64,000 nt of DNA from Pirellula staleyi DSM 6068 (GCF_000025185.1 NC_013720.1:1984001-2048000), one strand, 5' to 3'. Shown: positions 35,070-44,098, numbered from the stretch's first letter. Made by a program: numbers and translations. The notes: generated from the letters alone by a model not told the origin.

Positions 35070-36278
35070 GTGTCACGACTTTCGATCCGCTCCCTTGCTG
35101 TTTCTATTTTGTGGCTGCTCGTTGCCACGTTTGGTCACACGATGGCGGTTGCCGAGGGACCTCTAGTAACGACGGTAGCCCCTGCGGATGTCAACTTCGA
35201 CGAAGCCAAACTCGCCAAGATTGACGAACTGGTGGCCGCAGCACTCGAGAACAAACAACTCCCCGGGTGTGTGGTGGTGATTGGTCGCGCGGGGAAAGTA
35301 GTGCTCAAAAAGGCGTATGGCAACAAGCGGCTTCAGCCGACTCTTGAACCGATGACGACCGACACCGTGTTCGACCTCGCCTCGCTCACCAAACCGATCG
35401 CGACAGCCACCTCGGCGATGATCCTGCTCGACCAAAAGAAGATCGCGCTCGATGATCCGATTGCAAAATATCTTCCCGAACTCGCTGCGAAAGACGATGC
35501 GCCGACCATCGAGCATTTGCTAACGCATACCGCTGGCTACATCGCCGACAACAATATTTCCGACTATCAAAATGGTCGTGAGGTGGCGATTGAAAAATTG
35601 AACGGTCAAAAGCTACGCACCAAACCGGGCAAACAATTTGTGTATAGCGATGTTTGCTTCATGCTTCTCGGGCTTGTTGTGGAGAAAGCAAGTGGCGAGC
35701 CGCTCGATCAGTTTGCCAAGAAGAACATTTTCGAGAAGTTGGGAATGCAAGAGACTGGCTATTTGCCAAGTGATGAACTGAAGCTTCGTGCTGCGCCAAC
35801 CACGATGCGCGATGGGAAGTGGATTCAAGGGGAAGTGCACGATCCCCGCTCGCATTTGCTCGGCGGTGTGGCGGGCCATGCGGGGCTGTTTAGTACGGCA
35901 GATGATCTGGCGATTTATGCCTCGGCGATGCTGAAGCACGGAACCTTGGGAGATGCTTCGCTGATGAGCGATGCGACTTGGAAAGAGATGCTCACGCCTC
36001 GCGAGGTCTTTTCATCGTCGCGCGGAAGTGAGCGACGAGCACAAACACGCTGCCTAGGCTGGGATCATGCGACTGGCTTTTCGTCGAATGCTCCGAGCGG
36101 CAGGTCGGGCTTGGCGATTGGCCACGGAGGTTTCACCGGCACTGCGATGTGGATCGATCCTGAACTCGATCTGTTCGTGATATTTCTCAGCAACCGTGTG
36201 CATCCCGACGGAAGTGGCTCAGTGAATCGACTCGCCGGTGAGATTGGCACCGTAGCGGTTGAAGCGATGCGAAAGTAA
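35070..36278 (+). CDS. Exported serine hydrolase (beta-lactamase class C family)
   Basis: A 402-residue protein when started at GTG 35070, which gives a clean signal peptide (RSLAVSILWLLVATFGHTMAVAEG) and has gggaa upstream; the longer frame from 34794 lacks one. The active-site motif SxxK is S105-L-T-K108 in FDLASLTKPIATAT, the second motif is Y192-S-D (usual YxN), and GHGGFTGT stands in place of KTG. Members are penicillin-binding proteins, esterases or D-amino peptidases rather than true beta-lactamases. It is divergent from the DUF1549 gene, with about 190 bases between starts. Confidence 0.9.
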   Translation: MSRLSIRSLAVSILWLLVATFGHTMAVAEGPLVTTVAPADVNFDEAKLAKIDELVAAALENKQLPGCVVVIGRAGKVVLKKAYGNKRLQPTLEPMTTDTVFDLASLTKPIATATSAMILLDQKKIALDDPIAKYLPELAAKDDAPTIEHLLTHTAGYIADNNISDYQNGREVAIEKLNGQKLRTKPGKQFVYSDVCFMLLGLVVEKASGEPLDQFAKKNIFEKLGMQETGYLPSDELKLRAAPTTMRDGKWIQGEVHDPRSHLLGGVAGHAGLFSTADDLAIYASAMLKHGTLGDASLMSDATWKEMLTPREVFSSSRGSERRAQTRCLGWDHATGFSSNAPSGRSGLAIGHGGFTGTAMWIDPELDLFVIFLSNRVHPDGSGSVNRLAGEIGTVAVEAMRK

Positions 36279-36375
36279 CGACAATCGCTGGACTTCTTCG
36301 CGCGGGAAGATCCTGAGGCATAATGGAAGCTAGTGGCGTGCTACTAGTAATACTTATTCTCCGTTTGTGACAGCT

Positions 36376-37317
36376 ATGAGCGACGAACCCAAAAACGAGA
36401 ATTTGCTGCCGATGGTCAGTGCTGAAGCTGCTGCCGAAAATGCGGCGCAAGAACCGGTTGAAAAGCCTTGGTTCATTCAAGAGACGACCGCTGAGTTTTT
36501 CGAACGCGATGTGATTGAGGCCTCGCACAAACATCCGGTGGTGGTCGATTTCTGGGCCACCTGGTGTCAGCCCTGTCGTTTGCTTTCGCCGGTGCTCGAT
36601 AAGGTGGTGAGCGAGTTCGACGGCCAAATCGTGCTGGTGAAAGCCGACACCGATCAGGTCCCTCGTTTTGCGCAGGCCTTTCGGATCGATTCGATTCCCG
36701 CTGTGTTTGGGCTGAAGCGAGGGAAGGTGGTCGCGCAGTTCAAGGGGCTGCTCCCAGAAGAGCGGCTGCGTGAGTTCTTTAAGTCGTTGCTGCCGACTGA
36801 AGCGGAAGAATTTCTGCGCAAGGCGCAAGAGTTGGAAGCGACGGACCTCGCTGCGAGCGAACAAGCGTATCGCGAAGCACTGATGAAGTCGCCCAACGAT
36901 CTCGAGGCGCTCGGGTCGCTCGCGCGGGTGCTACTGGCGCAGAATAAGCTCGAGGATTGTAAAGTGCTTTTGGCCGAGGCCGAGAAAGCGGGCGTGGTCG
37001 AAGGGGGGCTCGCGAAAATCGCTGCGCAGGTGCGACTCGCGTCGACAGCCGTTCCGAGCGACAAGCTTGCCGATCTGCAGAGCAAATTGGCAGCCGACCC
37101 GAAGGCACACGACATTCGTCTGCAGTGGGCTGAAGGTCTGCTGGCGGCTGGTGAATCACGCGCCGCACTCGAGGCGTTTCTCTATGTCGTCGAAAACGAT
37201 CGAGCCAAGTTTCGTTCGCAAGCGCGAGAGAAAATGGTCGATGCGTTTCGCGTCCTCGGCGAAGAGAATCCACTCGTCGCCGAGTTCCGCCGCAACCTGT
37301 CGCTAGCGCTCTACTAA
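36376..37317 (+). CDS. Thioredoxin-TPR protein (YbbN/CnoX-like)
   Basis: A 313-residue protein if started at ATG 36376; a GTG at 36367 in the same frame is possible. Residues 33-140 are a thioredoxin domain with active site WCQPC (Cys64, Cys67) and SIPAVFGLKRGK; residues about 145-310 are TPR-like helices (QAYREALMKSPNDLEALGSLARVLLAQ, YVVENDRAKFRSQAREKMVDAFRVLG). This is the layout of E. coli CnoX/YbbN, a chaperone-redox holdase. Unlike the SxxC of E. coli CnoX, both cysteines are kept, so it may be redox active. The gene stands alone. Confidence 0.9.
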   Translation: MSDEPKNENLLPMVSAEAAAENAAQEPVEKPWFIQETTAEFFERDVIEASHKHPVVVDFWATWCQPCRLLSPVLDKVVSEFDGQIVLVKADTDQVPRFAQAFRIDSIPAVFGLKRGKVVAQFKGLLPEERLREFFKSLLPTEAEEFLRKAQELEATDLAASEQAYREALMKSPNDLEALGSLARVLLAQNKLEDCKVLLAEAEKAGVVEGGLAKIAAQVRLASTAVPSDKLADLQSKLAADPKAHDIRLQWAEGLLAAGESRAALEAFLYVVENDRAKFRSQAREKMVDAFRVLGEENPLVAEFRRNLSLALY

Positions 37318-37350
37318 TCGGCACCTAGCATCTATCGGCTACGGTGCACA

Positions 37351-37581
37351 TTAGATGGCTTGAGCGGCGGCAGGAACGGGCGTCGCAGGAAGTTTGGCTT
37401 CACGTGCCAGACGTGCAGCGCGAGCTGCTTCCACGACGGCAATTTTCATGTCGTCGAGCGAAACATGTCGCGGATCGATGTGCGCATCTTCAAAGGTGAA
37501 GAAGACGGCGTTCACAAGATCGTCGTTCGATCGGGCTTTGCGGGCTCGCTTGTGGATGGCTTGTCGGAGTTGTTCGTTCAT
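37351..37581 (-). CDS. Small basic/charged protein of unknown function
   Basis: A 76-residue protein starting MNEQLRQAIHKRARKARSNDD and ending in an alanine/proline-rich tail. The central part (VNAVFFTFEDAHIDPRHVSLDDMKIAVVEAARAARLAREA) looks like an amphipathic helix. The preceding regulatory space is short and a purine-rich stretch (ggacgaaagaaatt on the minus strand) lies upstream of the ATG. It ends convergent to the CnoX-like gene 33 bases away. No family recognised. Confidence 0.55.
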   Translation of the reverse strand: MNEQLRQAIHKRARKARSNDDLVNAVFFTFEDAHIDPRHVSLDDMKIAVVEAARAARLAREAKLPATPVPAAAQAI

Positions 37582-37959
37582 AATTTCTTTCGTCCTTGAT
37601 CGCTGCAGCGAAGTATCGCGTGCAATGCTTCGCTAGGTTGCCACTAAGCTCGCAAGCGGGGCCCTTCTTGGCCCACACTCGACATAGAGCTCAGTGGTTG
37701 GCGATCTGCTGGTGGTTACTCTCGCTCGCCCACTTCGGGCGATGCAACATGCATCAGCCAGCAAAGGGGAAGTTCCGTGACCTCACAGCAGTAGCCGATT
37801 GATCGTGTGCTCGATCGACACCGGGCTCCCATTTTTTGGAAGCCGCAATGCTGCGTCGTGCGACGAAGTGATGACACGCATCAGCCGTCGCGGTTCGCAC
37901 CAATCGAACGTTTTGGAGGGTGTTGCTAGTTTCGGGAGAACATCTCCTCTAACCGCAAA
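37582..37959. other. Intergenic region without recognised features
   Basis: No gene or hairpin of note. Frames across it are short, overlap in several phases and lack ribosome binding sites. It must contain the promoter of the small gene at 37351-37581. Confidence 0.4.
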
Positions 37960-38238
37960 ATGACCTCTTTCATCAAACTCGTTACCAGGGAATTCGATTC
38001 GCCGAAGCTCTTCTTAAGTGACAATACTCCCGAATTTCTCAGGAAGTTGCACCGAGCAGGCGCAAATCGAAAAGGCTGGCAAAGTTATGCAGATTTTGAA
38101 GTCAGCATGACTCGGTGGGGGCGAGGTGTCAGGTGGGGCGACCTGCGAGTGGCGTTTTCGCCGAGCAAAAAGCTCGAATCGGGGCCAATTCGCTTGTCGT
38201 ACGCCTCATTGTATCGCCCAGTCGACGTGACGTCTTGA
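37960..38238 (+). CDS. Possible small protein, weakly supported
   Basis: A 92-residue frame (MTSFIKLVTREFDSPKLFL ... LYRPVDVTS), basic and aromatic, without signal peptide or membrane segment. There is no clear ribosome binding site, and the only support is its length and its independence from other frames. It could be a real small gene or chance. Confidence 0.3.
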   Translation: MTSFIKLVTREFDSPKLFLSDNTPEFLRKLHRAGANRKGWQSYADFEVSMTRWGRGVRWGDLRVAFSPSKKLESGPIRLSYASLYRPVDVTS

Positions 38239-38452
38239 GCGGTATTTGCCCAGTCGCAATCGCCAGTTTTGATCGGTTCAGCTAACGGAAAACCGGCTTC
38301 CCCAGCGGGTGGCGTAAGGGAACCGAGCAGGCTCGCGTGGAGGAAAAAGAGGCCGAAAAAATTCAGCGTCCCAACCGCCAGAGAGGGGTGCTAGTGCTGC
38401 TAGACAGCTCGCTTCGCTACGTGCAGCATCGCCGTGAGACTTGAACAACCCT

Positions 38453-38773
38453 TTATCGCCGACGGTTTCGCCATCGCAGGAACCACACAAACAGGCTCAG
38501 AATGGTCATTCCCAAAAGGGGTGAGGTGAGGGCTACCAGAATGCCTGCCAGCTGCATGCCAGCTTGCCCCTGCGCCCCGCGCACCAAGTAGTACGCCGGA
38601 GCGACCATCACGCCGACCACCAGCATCACCACCATCATGCCGAGCAGGTTGAATTGCAGTCCGCTGCTGCCCGAGGGTGCAGGTCGACCCGGTGGTCCTG
38701 AAACTGGTTTGCCAGACGTCGGTGGCACGTGAGAAAACTCCGAGCTAATCGGCCGCAGAACCAAGGAACGCAT
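38453..38773 (-). CDS. Small two-helix membrane protein
   Basis: A 106-residue protein from ATG 38773 (MRSLVLRPISSEFSHV), with an upstream ATG at 38824 possible. A Pro/Gly/Ser-rich region (about 15-40) leads to two hydrophobic helices, FNLLGMMVVMLVVGVMVAPAYYLV and LAGILVALTSPLLGMTILSLFVWFL, and a basic end RWRNRRR. It ends the minus-strand cluster after the metallophosphoesterase, 51 bases downstream. No family recognised. Confidence 0.6.
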   Translation of the reverse strand: MRSLVLRPISSEFSHVPPTSGKPVSGPPGRPAPSGSSGLQFNLLGMMVVMLVVGVMVAPAYYLVRGAQGQAGMQLAGILVALTSPLLGMTILSLFVWFLRWRNRRR

Positions 38774-38824
38774 CTGAATTGCGTTTGCGAGTGCGTGGCG
38801 CTTCGATGCAATTGCTGGATGCAA

Positions 38825-39784
38825 TTATAGCTGCGAGAGTTCCGGCGTGCGCTCGGAAGATGCTGCCGGACCGCAAGAGCCTGGGGCGCATGCTTTCGCT
38901 GGCGAAGAGGTGCGTGGCTCGTGCAATCGATAGATGTAGCTGACGAGCTGCGACTGCGATACTTCGCGATCGATCGGAAGCATGAGGTAGCTCGCCGCTG
39001 TGCAGCAACCGTCGAGAATGACTTGCGTATCGTTGGGGGTGCTAAAACCGGCCGAGCAAGGTTCGTGACCATGCACAAGCAGCTTTGCCCCCACTTGCTG
39101 CGCGAAGGCGGCAGCGTTTTCGCGGCGGAAATCCCGGCCCCAAACGAGCTTAAAGGCGGCGCTTCCTTGGCGATAGTCGGCCGGAGTAAGCGAGCGCTCG
39201 AACACCGAGACATCAAACGGCTGTTGGTCGCACTTCTCGGGACAGCTATGACTGATGAAGACGCCGGTCGAGAGCTTGATCGCCAGCGGACAACTGGCAA
39301 GAAAATCCAAGTAGGCTTGCCGTACACGCTCGCCCCGACAGCCGTACATCTCGGTGATGCCGTGGCGAAACAGCAGGTTGAGCATCTTTCGTTTCTTGGC
39401 AATCGGATAATCACCTAGCTCGGCGAGCTCGTGATTACTGAGCAAGAAATGGAAACGCGTGGGATAGGTCTGCTTCAGGCGAATGCAATCTTCGAGGAGC
39501 AGATGCGACATGCAGCCGCCATCGCCCGGATACTGAGGTCCGCCATGGCAAACCTCTTGCAGCACCAGATGACGATGGGGGTGATCGTCGAGCGCTGCGA
39601 CGCGAAGCAGCTTTTCGTAGTTCAGGCGATTGCCGTGTAGATCGGCCACCACCATGATCTCGGTCCCTTCGCTGGGCGAGAGATGCACGATGTTTCCACG
39701 GCGGCCGGGCGTGCGGCGATTCGCATCTGCCGCTGTTTGGCAGAGAGAAATCACCCCATCGGCGATGTGAGAAGTGCACGTCAT
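38825..39784 (-). CDS. Calcineurin-like metallophosphoesterase
   Basis: A 319-residue protein counted from ATG 39784; the frame is open to 40045, but that would overlap the next gene's promoter region. Metal-binding motifs are present in order: DLHGN, PGDGG, LLSNHELAE (usual GNHE), FISHSC and LLVHGHEP. The family acts on phosphoesters or nucleotides such as Ap4A. The middle segment also carries a long insertion, KRSLTPADYRQGSAAFKLVWGRDF. It is divergent from the PilZ-like gene at 40136, and its substrate cannot be inferred. Confidence 0.82.
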   Translation of the reverse strand: MTCTSHIADGVISLCQTAADANRRTPGRRGNIVHLSPSEGTEIMVVADLHGNRLNYEKLLRVAALDDHPHRHLVLQEVCHGGPQYPGDGGCMSHLLLEDCIRLKQTYPTRFHFLLSNHELAELGDYPIAKKRKMLNLLFRHGITEMYGCRGERVRQAYLDFLASCPLAIKLSTGVFISHSCPEKCDQQPFDVSVFERSLTPADYRQGSAAFKLVWGRDFRRENAAAFAQQVGAKLLVHGHEPCSAGFSTPNDTQVILDGCCTAASYLMLPIDREVSQSQLVSYIYRLHEPRTSSPAKACAPGSCGPAASSERTPELSQL

Positions 39785-40135
39785 ATCGAGCCAACAATCG
39801 CCAGCGAGAGAAGAATTCAGCGAGCCAAACGTAAGCGGAGGTAGCGGAGCACTACTGAGTTGTAACTCCCGTGATCGCTCTGCACCAAGGAATCTGCTTC
39901 CATTGTTTATGTCTGCTCCAGAAAAGGCCAGTCCCCTGAAAGTGTAGTGAGCCGCTGGAGAAATGGACTCGCGGCAAAATGGAACAGCTGAAGGGAAAAA
40001 CTGCTTGTTTTTGGGCCTGCCTTCCCGCATGTGGCGAGAACGCAACCTAAGTTTGACTTACTGGGGGTAATGGATGTCATTGCGCCCCAAAAGCCTCGAA
40101 GCTCTGCGCCGCTGTGCCAGAGTGGAGTGCCGCTC

Positions 40136-40819
40136 ATGAGTCAACAAAAGCGCCGCTGGTTTCGGATGCAAGTTCCTGCAGGACAAGAGTTTGCAGAACT
40201 GCGCGTGGGGCAGCGAAAGCTCTCAGTACGACTCATCGACGAATCGGTCGGCGGGTTTGCCGTAATCTGCGATCATCCGCTCGACGTACAACGAGGAACG
40301 CAGATGATTCTCCGCACTCCTGCGGGTTGGCATCGCGTGCAAGTGGTTCGTATTGAAGAGTTTAGCGACGCCATGCTGCTGGGGATGGCCCGTTTGGCCG
40401 ACCTCGATCACCCGGACGATGTCGCGGAAACGCAGCTCGCTGGTTGGCGCTATCTGTGCTTCTCGAGCCTTCGTCAAAAACTACTCCCCGATGGCTCCAT
40501 GTCCCTCAGTGGCAGCGCTTTCGTGGCAATTGCGATGGTTGGCATCTTGGTCGGGGGATTTTTTCTGGCGGGGTACAAGCCGCCCAAGAATCTGCGCCAA
40601 GGATTTTCCAGCATCGCTGCTTGGGCGAGCTGGAAACCGGCTGGCCCCGCCTCGCCGAGCAATTCGTCGCGCAGCTGGAATCTCCAGGAGATGGGGCGGC
40701 CCAAAATCGATGCTCCCTCCACCGAAACGGACACAGCGGGTGCAGCGATTGACCCCGGTTCGGCACCTGTTATAGCCTCCCCCCCTGCTCTTCCCTCTGC
40801 CAGGCGAGCGGGTCGCTAA
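40136..40819 (+). CDS. PilZ-like domain protein with a membrane segment
   Basis: A 227-residue protein from ATG 40136, with ggag upstream. The N-terminal part has the PilZ pattern: RxxxR at residues 6-10 (RRWFR) and [D/N]xSxxG as DESVGG at about 37-42, then a beta-barrel (RGTQMILRTPAGWHRVQVVRI). A hydrophobic helix (SAFVAIAMVGILVGGFFLAGYK) follows at about residues 124-145, and the C-terminus is a long Ser/Ala/Pro-rich tail. PilZ domains bind cyclic-di-GMP and change output at membranes. The topology suggests a cytoplasmic PilZ domain and an external tail. Confidence 0.75.
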   Translation: MSQQKRRWFRMQVPAGQEFAELRVGQRKLSVRLIDESVGGFAVICDHPLDVQRGTQMILRTPAGWHRVQVVRIEEFSDAMLLGMARLADLDHPDDVAETQLAGWRYLCFSSLRQKLLPDGSMSLSGSAFVAIAMVGILVGGFFLAGYKPPKNLRQGFSSIAAWASWKPAGPASPSNSSRSWNLQEMGRPKIDAPSTETDTAGAAIDPGSAPVIASPPALPSARRAGR

Positions 40820-41023
40820 GTTCCGAACGTAGCGATTTGTTCAATTTTCCCGGCTGTGCCGCCGATCTCACTAGGGATGGATCGTAGTGGTTGTACTCCC
40901 GCCGCCCGGCTGGATCGCTCGTAAGAGCTGGCATCTGCCAGGGCCCTCCACGCAATTCACCAGAAAGTGCTCTACCCGCACGAGTACTCGATGACCCAAC
41001 TGCTAGTCAAGGAAGATTTGGCA

Positions 41024-41341
41024 ATGAGAGCTTGCATTCTGGTCGCCGTCGCCCTGCTATTGGCTGCGACTTCTTCGGGCTGCAACGGCATCAACCTCGC
41101 TCGTCGAGGCGGCTGCTCCGGTTGCCAGCAATGTGGCCCTGCCCGTGGTGGACACATGATGGGGCATGGTGGTGCCAACGGTGGCGGCCTGCTCGGACAT
41201 GGCATGGCTGGTCATCACCAGAGCCGCGCATACGAAGGCCCTCAAGGACCAGCAACCGGTCAGGTGGCCTACCCTTATTACACGACGCGTGGTCCACGCG
41301 ATTTCCTGATCAACAATCCACCTTCGATTGGTCCTTACTAA
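41024..41341 (+). CDS. Small Gly/His-rich lipoprotein with conserved planctomycete tail
   Basis: A 105-residue protein. Start ATG 41024 has aaggaag upstream. The signal peptide ends in a lipobox (LLAATSSGC), so Cys of the mature protein would be lipidated. The mature chain is short and rich in Gly, His and Met (HMMGHGGANGGGLLGHGMAGHH), reads as unstructured, and ends with YPYYTTRGPRDFLINNPPSIGPY. The family-like tail is, from my recollection, repeated in small planctomycete proteins. A GNRA-looped hairpin follows at 41413. Function is unknown, but the His/Met runs might bind metal. Confidence 0.75.
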   Translation: MRACILVAVALLLAATSSGCNGINLARRGGCSGCQQCGPARGGHMMGHGGANGGGLLGHGMAGHHQSRAYEGPQGPATGQVAYPYYTTRGPRDFLINNPPSIGPY

Positions 41342-41412
41342 TCGTCGGCTGATTAGGGCACGACAGATCCGAAGCGCAAGTCGCTTCGCACAAATATCCC
41401 GGGGGGGACATA

Positions 41413-41470
41413 CCAACGCCGATTGCCGTGGGGAAACCCATGTTGCGATCGGCGTTGGCGTTTCTTGTCT
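41413..41470 (+). terminator. Extended hairpin with GNRA loop, putative terminator
   Basis: ccaacgccgattgc (41413-41426) pairs with gcgatcggcgttgg (41445-41458) over 14 positions with one G-U. Inside, tggg/ccca (41429-41432, 41437-41440) closes a GAAA tetraloop. A weak T-rich run cgtttcttgt follows. It ends the lipoprotein transcript, and possibly also the convergent FMN reductase. Confidence 0.7.
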
Positions 41471-41514
41471 GCTCGCCCCTTATGCTCCAAGCGAGATGTT
41501 CGTCTCGTGGCCAT

Positions 41515-42096
41515 CTACGATCGAAGCTTCGCTGCCGTGGTGGCCACTGCAGCGCCGATTTTCAGCACGCTGGCTTTCTGTGCGTCGTCTTTCAGAGTCC
41601 CTTCGGGGGTGAAGGCATCCCCGGCTTTCATCACTGCCACTTGCTGTGGCAACACGATTACACCAATGTTGCCGAGGATCGAGCGCAAATGAACGAGCGC
41701 TCGAAGACCACCGAGCGCGCCGGTCGACGTCGACAACAGCCCCGCCACTTTCCCTTGAAAAACACCGGTGGCATTCACTTCCGGCGTTTTTCGCGAGAGC
41801 CAATCGATCGTGTTCTTCAGGGCTGCCGAGATCGAACTGTTGTACTCGGGTGAAGCAATCAGGAAGCCATCGGCTGCATGAAACTTCGCGTGCAGGTCGT
41901 CGAGGCGACGTGGGCGAGGAGTTAGTTTTTCCACATCCTCGTCGAACATCGGGAGGGGATATTCCGTCAAGTCGATCACCTCGACATTGGCACCAGCCGC
42001 CACTGCTCCCTCGGCCGCAATTTTCACCAGTTTCTTGTTATACGAATCGCGTCGTAAACTTCCGGCAAATGCCAGAATGGTCGGAGTATAAGCCAT
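41515..42096 (-). CDS. NADPH-dependent FMN reductase family protein
   Basis: A 193-residue flavoprotein. The N-terminus ILAFAGSLRRDSYNKKLVKIA is the phosphate-binding loop for FMN; IDLTEYPLPMFDEDVE, GFLIASPEYNSSISAALKNTIDWLS and GKVAGLLSTSTGALGGLRALVHLRSIL complete the family pattern. It reduces FMN or quinones with NAD(P)H and serves oxidative stress defence. Last of a minus-strand group after Dps and DoxX genes; each gap is 100-150 bases, so whether it is one transcript is unclear. Confidence 0.9.
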   Translation of the reverse strand: MAYTPTILAFAGSLRRDSYNKKLVKIAAEGAVAAGANVEVIDLTEYPLPMFDEDVEKLTPRPRRLDDLHAKFHAADGFLIASPEYNSSISAALKNTIDWLSRKTPEVNATGVFQGKVAGLLSTSTGALGGLRALVHLRSILGNIGVIVLPQQVAVMKAGDAFTPEGTLKDDAQKASVLKIGAAVATTAAKLRS

Positions 42097-42212
42097 AGCA
42101 AATTCTTTCCAGCTTCGTCAAATTTCAGAGTAAAGGGGGCATCGACGAACCGAGCTTGCCATCATTGCTGATGCAGTTATCGCCGTTTCGCGAAGTTTTT
42201 TACGACACAGCC

Positions 42213-42698
42213 TTAGCTGTCCGACTGCACGTGAGCTTCCAAGAACCAGAGGTACTTGTCGAGTTCGCGCGAGAGACCTGTGAAGAGGTCCGACGTGTCG
42301 GCATCACCCAGGTCGGCTGAGGTAGCGATGGCCGCCCGCGTCGATTTGCCCACGGCTGCCACGGCGCTAATCAGCTGCTGCAGATGCTGCTTGCCGGTGG
42401 TGTGCGAGAGCGGATACTCAGGAAGTTTGGTCGCTGCTGCGATGCTGCCAATCGTTCCCGCAGCAACACCGCCGAGAGCAGTCACCCGTTCGGCAATTTC
42501 ATCAACGCCGTCGTCGGCCACATCGACCACTTTGTCGAACAGCTCGTGAAGCGCAATGAAGTTAGGTCCCTTCACATTCCAGTGGGCCTGTTTGGCTTGT
42601 AGCGCCAGGTTAATCGTGTCGGCTAGTTGGGCATTCAGCAAAGCAATCAGCTGAGCGCGACTCTCTTCGGGCAGATCGATACTGGTTCGAAACATCAT
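42213..42698 (-). CDS. Dps/ferritin-like DNA-starvation protein
   Basis: A 161-residue four-helix protein. The ferroxidase motif AHWNVKGPNFIALHELFD (His39, Asp in FDKVVDVADDGVDEIAER) is the Dps signature; HTTGKQHLQQLIS and SRELDKYLWFLEAHVQ complete the fold. It stores iron and protects DNA by sequestering ferrous iron with peroxide. ATG 42698 has aggag upstream. Neighbours are DoxX (upstream) and FMN reductase (downstream), all minus strand. Regulation is likely to be by the MarR protein upstream, if the group is one regulon. Confidence 0.93.
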   Translation of the reverse strand: MMFRTSIDLPEESRAQLIALLNAQLADTINLALQAKQAHWNVKGPNFIALHELFDKVVDVADDGVDEIAERVTALGGVAAGTIGSIAAATKLPEYPLSHTTGKQHLQQLISAVAAVGKSTRAAIATSADLGDADTSDLFTGLSRELDKYLWFLEAHVQSDS

Positions 42699-42841
42699 CG
42701 GAGTTATCTCCTGCGAGTAGTGCGCGAGCCTTTCAGCGGCTCGCGGCGGAATGATTCTAGTGGAGGAGCGTCTGGAGAGGAGGTCGCTTTCAAACAGCTA
42801 CTAATCTATCGCTCCGTCCATCCAAGGCTATTGGTCGACCG

Positions 42842-43273
42842 TTAAGTAATCTTTTCGTTCTCGCGACCTTCTCGCGAGTCGATACTCATCGCTCCCGGTC
42901 CGTTGGCGATGATACCGACCATTGCTCCCATGAGCGCTAGGTTCTTCATGAACTGGATCATTTCACCTTGCGATTGATCGGCAGGAAGGGTCCAGAATGC
43001 ATGGAAGTAGTAAGTGGCAAGGACCAGGAAGACGAGCAGCAGCGTAGCCCCAAAACGGGCGTACCAACCGAGCAGGACACTTACGCCACCCACTAGCAGA
43101 AACGCAATGGCCCCAACGAGCATCAGCGAAGGAAACGGAACCCCTTTCGACTGCATGTAGCCCACCACGCCGCTGAACTGAGGAATTTTGTTCCCCAGTG
43201 CACTCATCAAAAAGATGGTAACGAGCATCAATCGACCAACCACTGCCAAGACGTTATTTACAACAGCAGGCAT
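42842..43273 (-). CDS. DoxX family membrane protein
   Basis: A 143-residue protein with four hydrophobic segments (VVGRLMLVTIFLMSALGNKI, LMLVGAIAFLLVGGVSVLLGW, GATLLLVFLVLATYYFHAFW, MKNLALMGAMVGIIANG) and the DoxX sequence FHAFWTLPADQSQGEMIQFMKNLALMGAM. The family is linked to redox/thiosulfate handling and, in other species, to stress defence at the membrane. A potential partner is the pirin gene directly upstream on the same strand (96 bases). Confidence 0.92.
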   Translation of the reverse strand: MPAVVNNVLAVVGRLMLVTIFLMSALGNKIPQFSGVVGYMQSKGVPFPSLMLVGAIAFLLVGGVSVLLGWYARFGATLLLVFLVLATYYFHAFWTLPADQSQGEMIQFMKNLALMGAMVGIIANGPGAMSIDSREGRENEKIT

Positions 43274-43369
43274 CGGAATCTCTTTCGAAAAATAGTGTCA
43301 AACGCGTGAAAAAAGGGCGTTACCCAAGCCAACCTGGATAACGCTGGAGAAAGTTTCAATCAGGTCCCG

Positions 43370-44098
43370 TTAGGGCAAATCGAACAGCAGCACGAAGGCA
43401 TCAGCCGTGGAAGTGACAGAAAGTTGCGTGACATCTTCGATCGCCAGACCGTCACCAGCAGCGAGCGAAACGGGGCTCTTTTCCGAGGAAATCTCCCCCT
43501 GCGCTTGCGCCGTCACGTTCCCCTCGATCACTTGAAGCCAAGCCGCTCGGCCGCTCGCTACGCCATGCGATACATGATCCCCCTCATGCAGCTTGGCGAG
43601 ATAGACTTCGGCGTGCTGATGGATTTTCAGCGAACCGTCGCGACCATCGGGCGATGCCACGAGATGCAATTTTCCAGGCTCTTCGAGCGTCGGGAACTTC
43701 TTCTGTTCATAGCTGGGTGTCAGCCCTTTGGTGTGGGGCTCGAGCCAGATTTGATACAGATGTGCTTTCGAACTGCTCGACGGGTTGAACTCGCTATGTC
43801 GAATTCCGCTGCCGGCGGTCATCCGCTGCAGTTCACCGGGGCGAAGGGTTTCGCCGTTGCCCAAGCTGTCCTTGTGGGCCAACTCGCCGGCGACCATCAG
43901 CGTGACGATCTCCATGTCGCGATGTCCGTGCATGCCAAAACCCATTCCCGGCTCGATATAGTCCTCGTTCATGACCCGCAGGCCATGAAAACCCATGTGG
44001 GCTGGATCGAAGTACTCGCCAAAAGAAAACGTGTGCTTCGTATCGAGCCAGCCAAACTTGCCACCGCCACGTTCATTGGCTTTGCGAATGCGAACCAT
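43370..44098 (-). CDS. Pirin family protein
   Basis: A 242-residue bicupin. Start ATG 44098 (MVRIRKANERGGGKFGWL) has gaggag upstream; the longer frame to 44245 is not needed. The N-terminal cupin has HTFSFGEYFDPAHMGFHGLRVMNEDYIEPGMGFGMHGHRDMEIVT, containing the iron-binding His residues (FGMHGHRDME), and the second cupin ends with GDGLAIEDVTQLSV. Pirins are iron proteins with quercetinase or regulator function. The operator-like motif at 44215-44242 lies upstream, and a MarR gene beyond it, so this gene is the most probable MarR target. Confidence 0.95.
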   Translation of the reverse strand: MVRIRKANERGGGKFGWLDTKHTFSFGEYFDPAHMGFHGLRVMNEDYIEPGMGFGMHGHRDMEIVTLMVAGELAHKDSLGNGETLRPGELQRMTAGSGIRHSEFNPSSSSKAHLYQIWLEPHTKGLTPSYEQKKFPTLEEPGKLHLVASPDGRDGSLKIHQHAEVYLAKLHEGDHVSHGVASGRAAWLQVIEGNVTAQAQGEISSEKSPVSLAAGDGLAIEDVTQLSVTSTADAFVLLFDLP

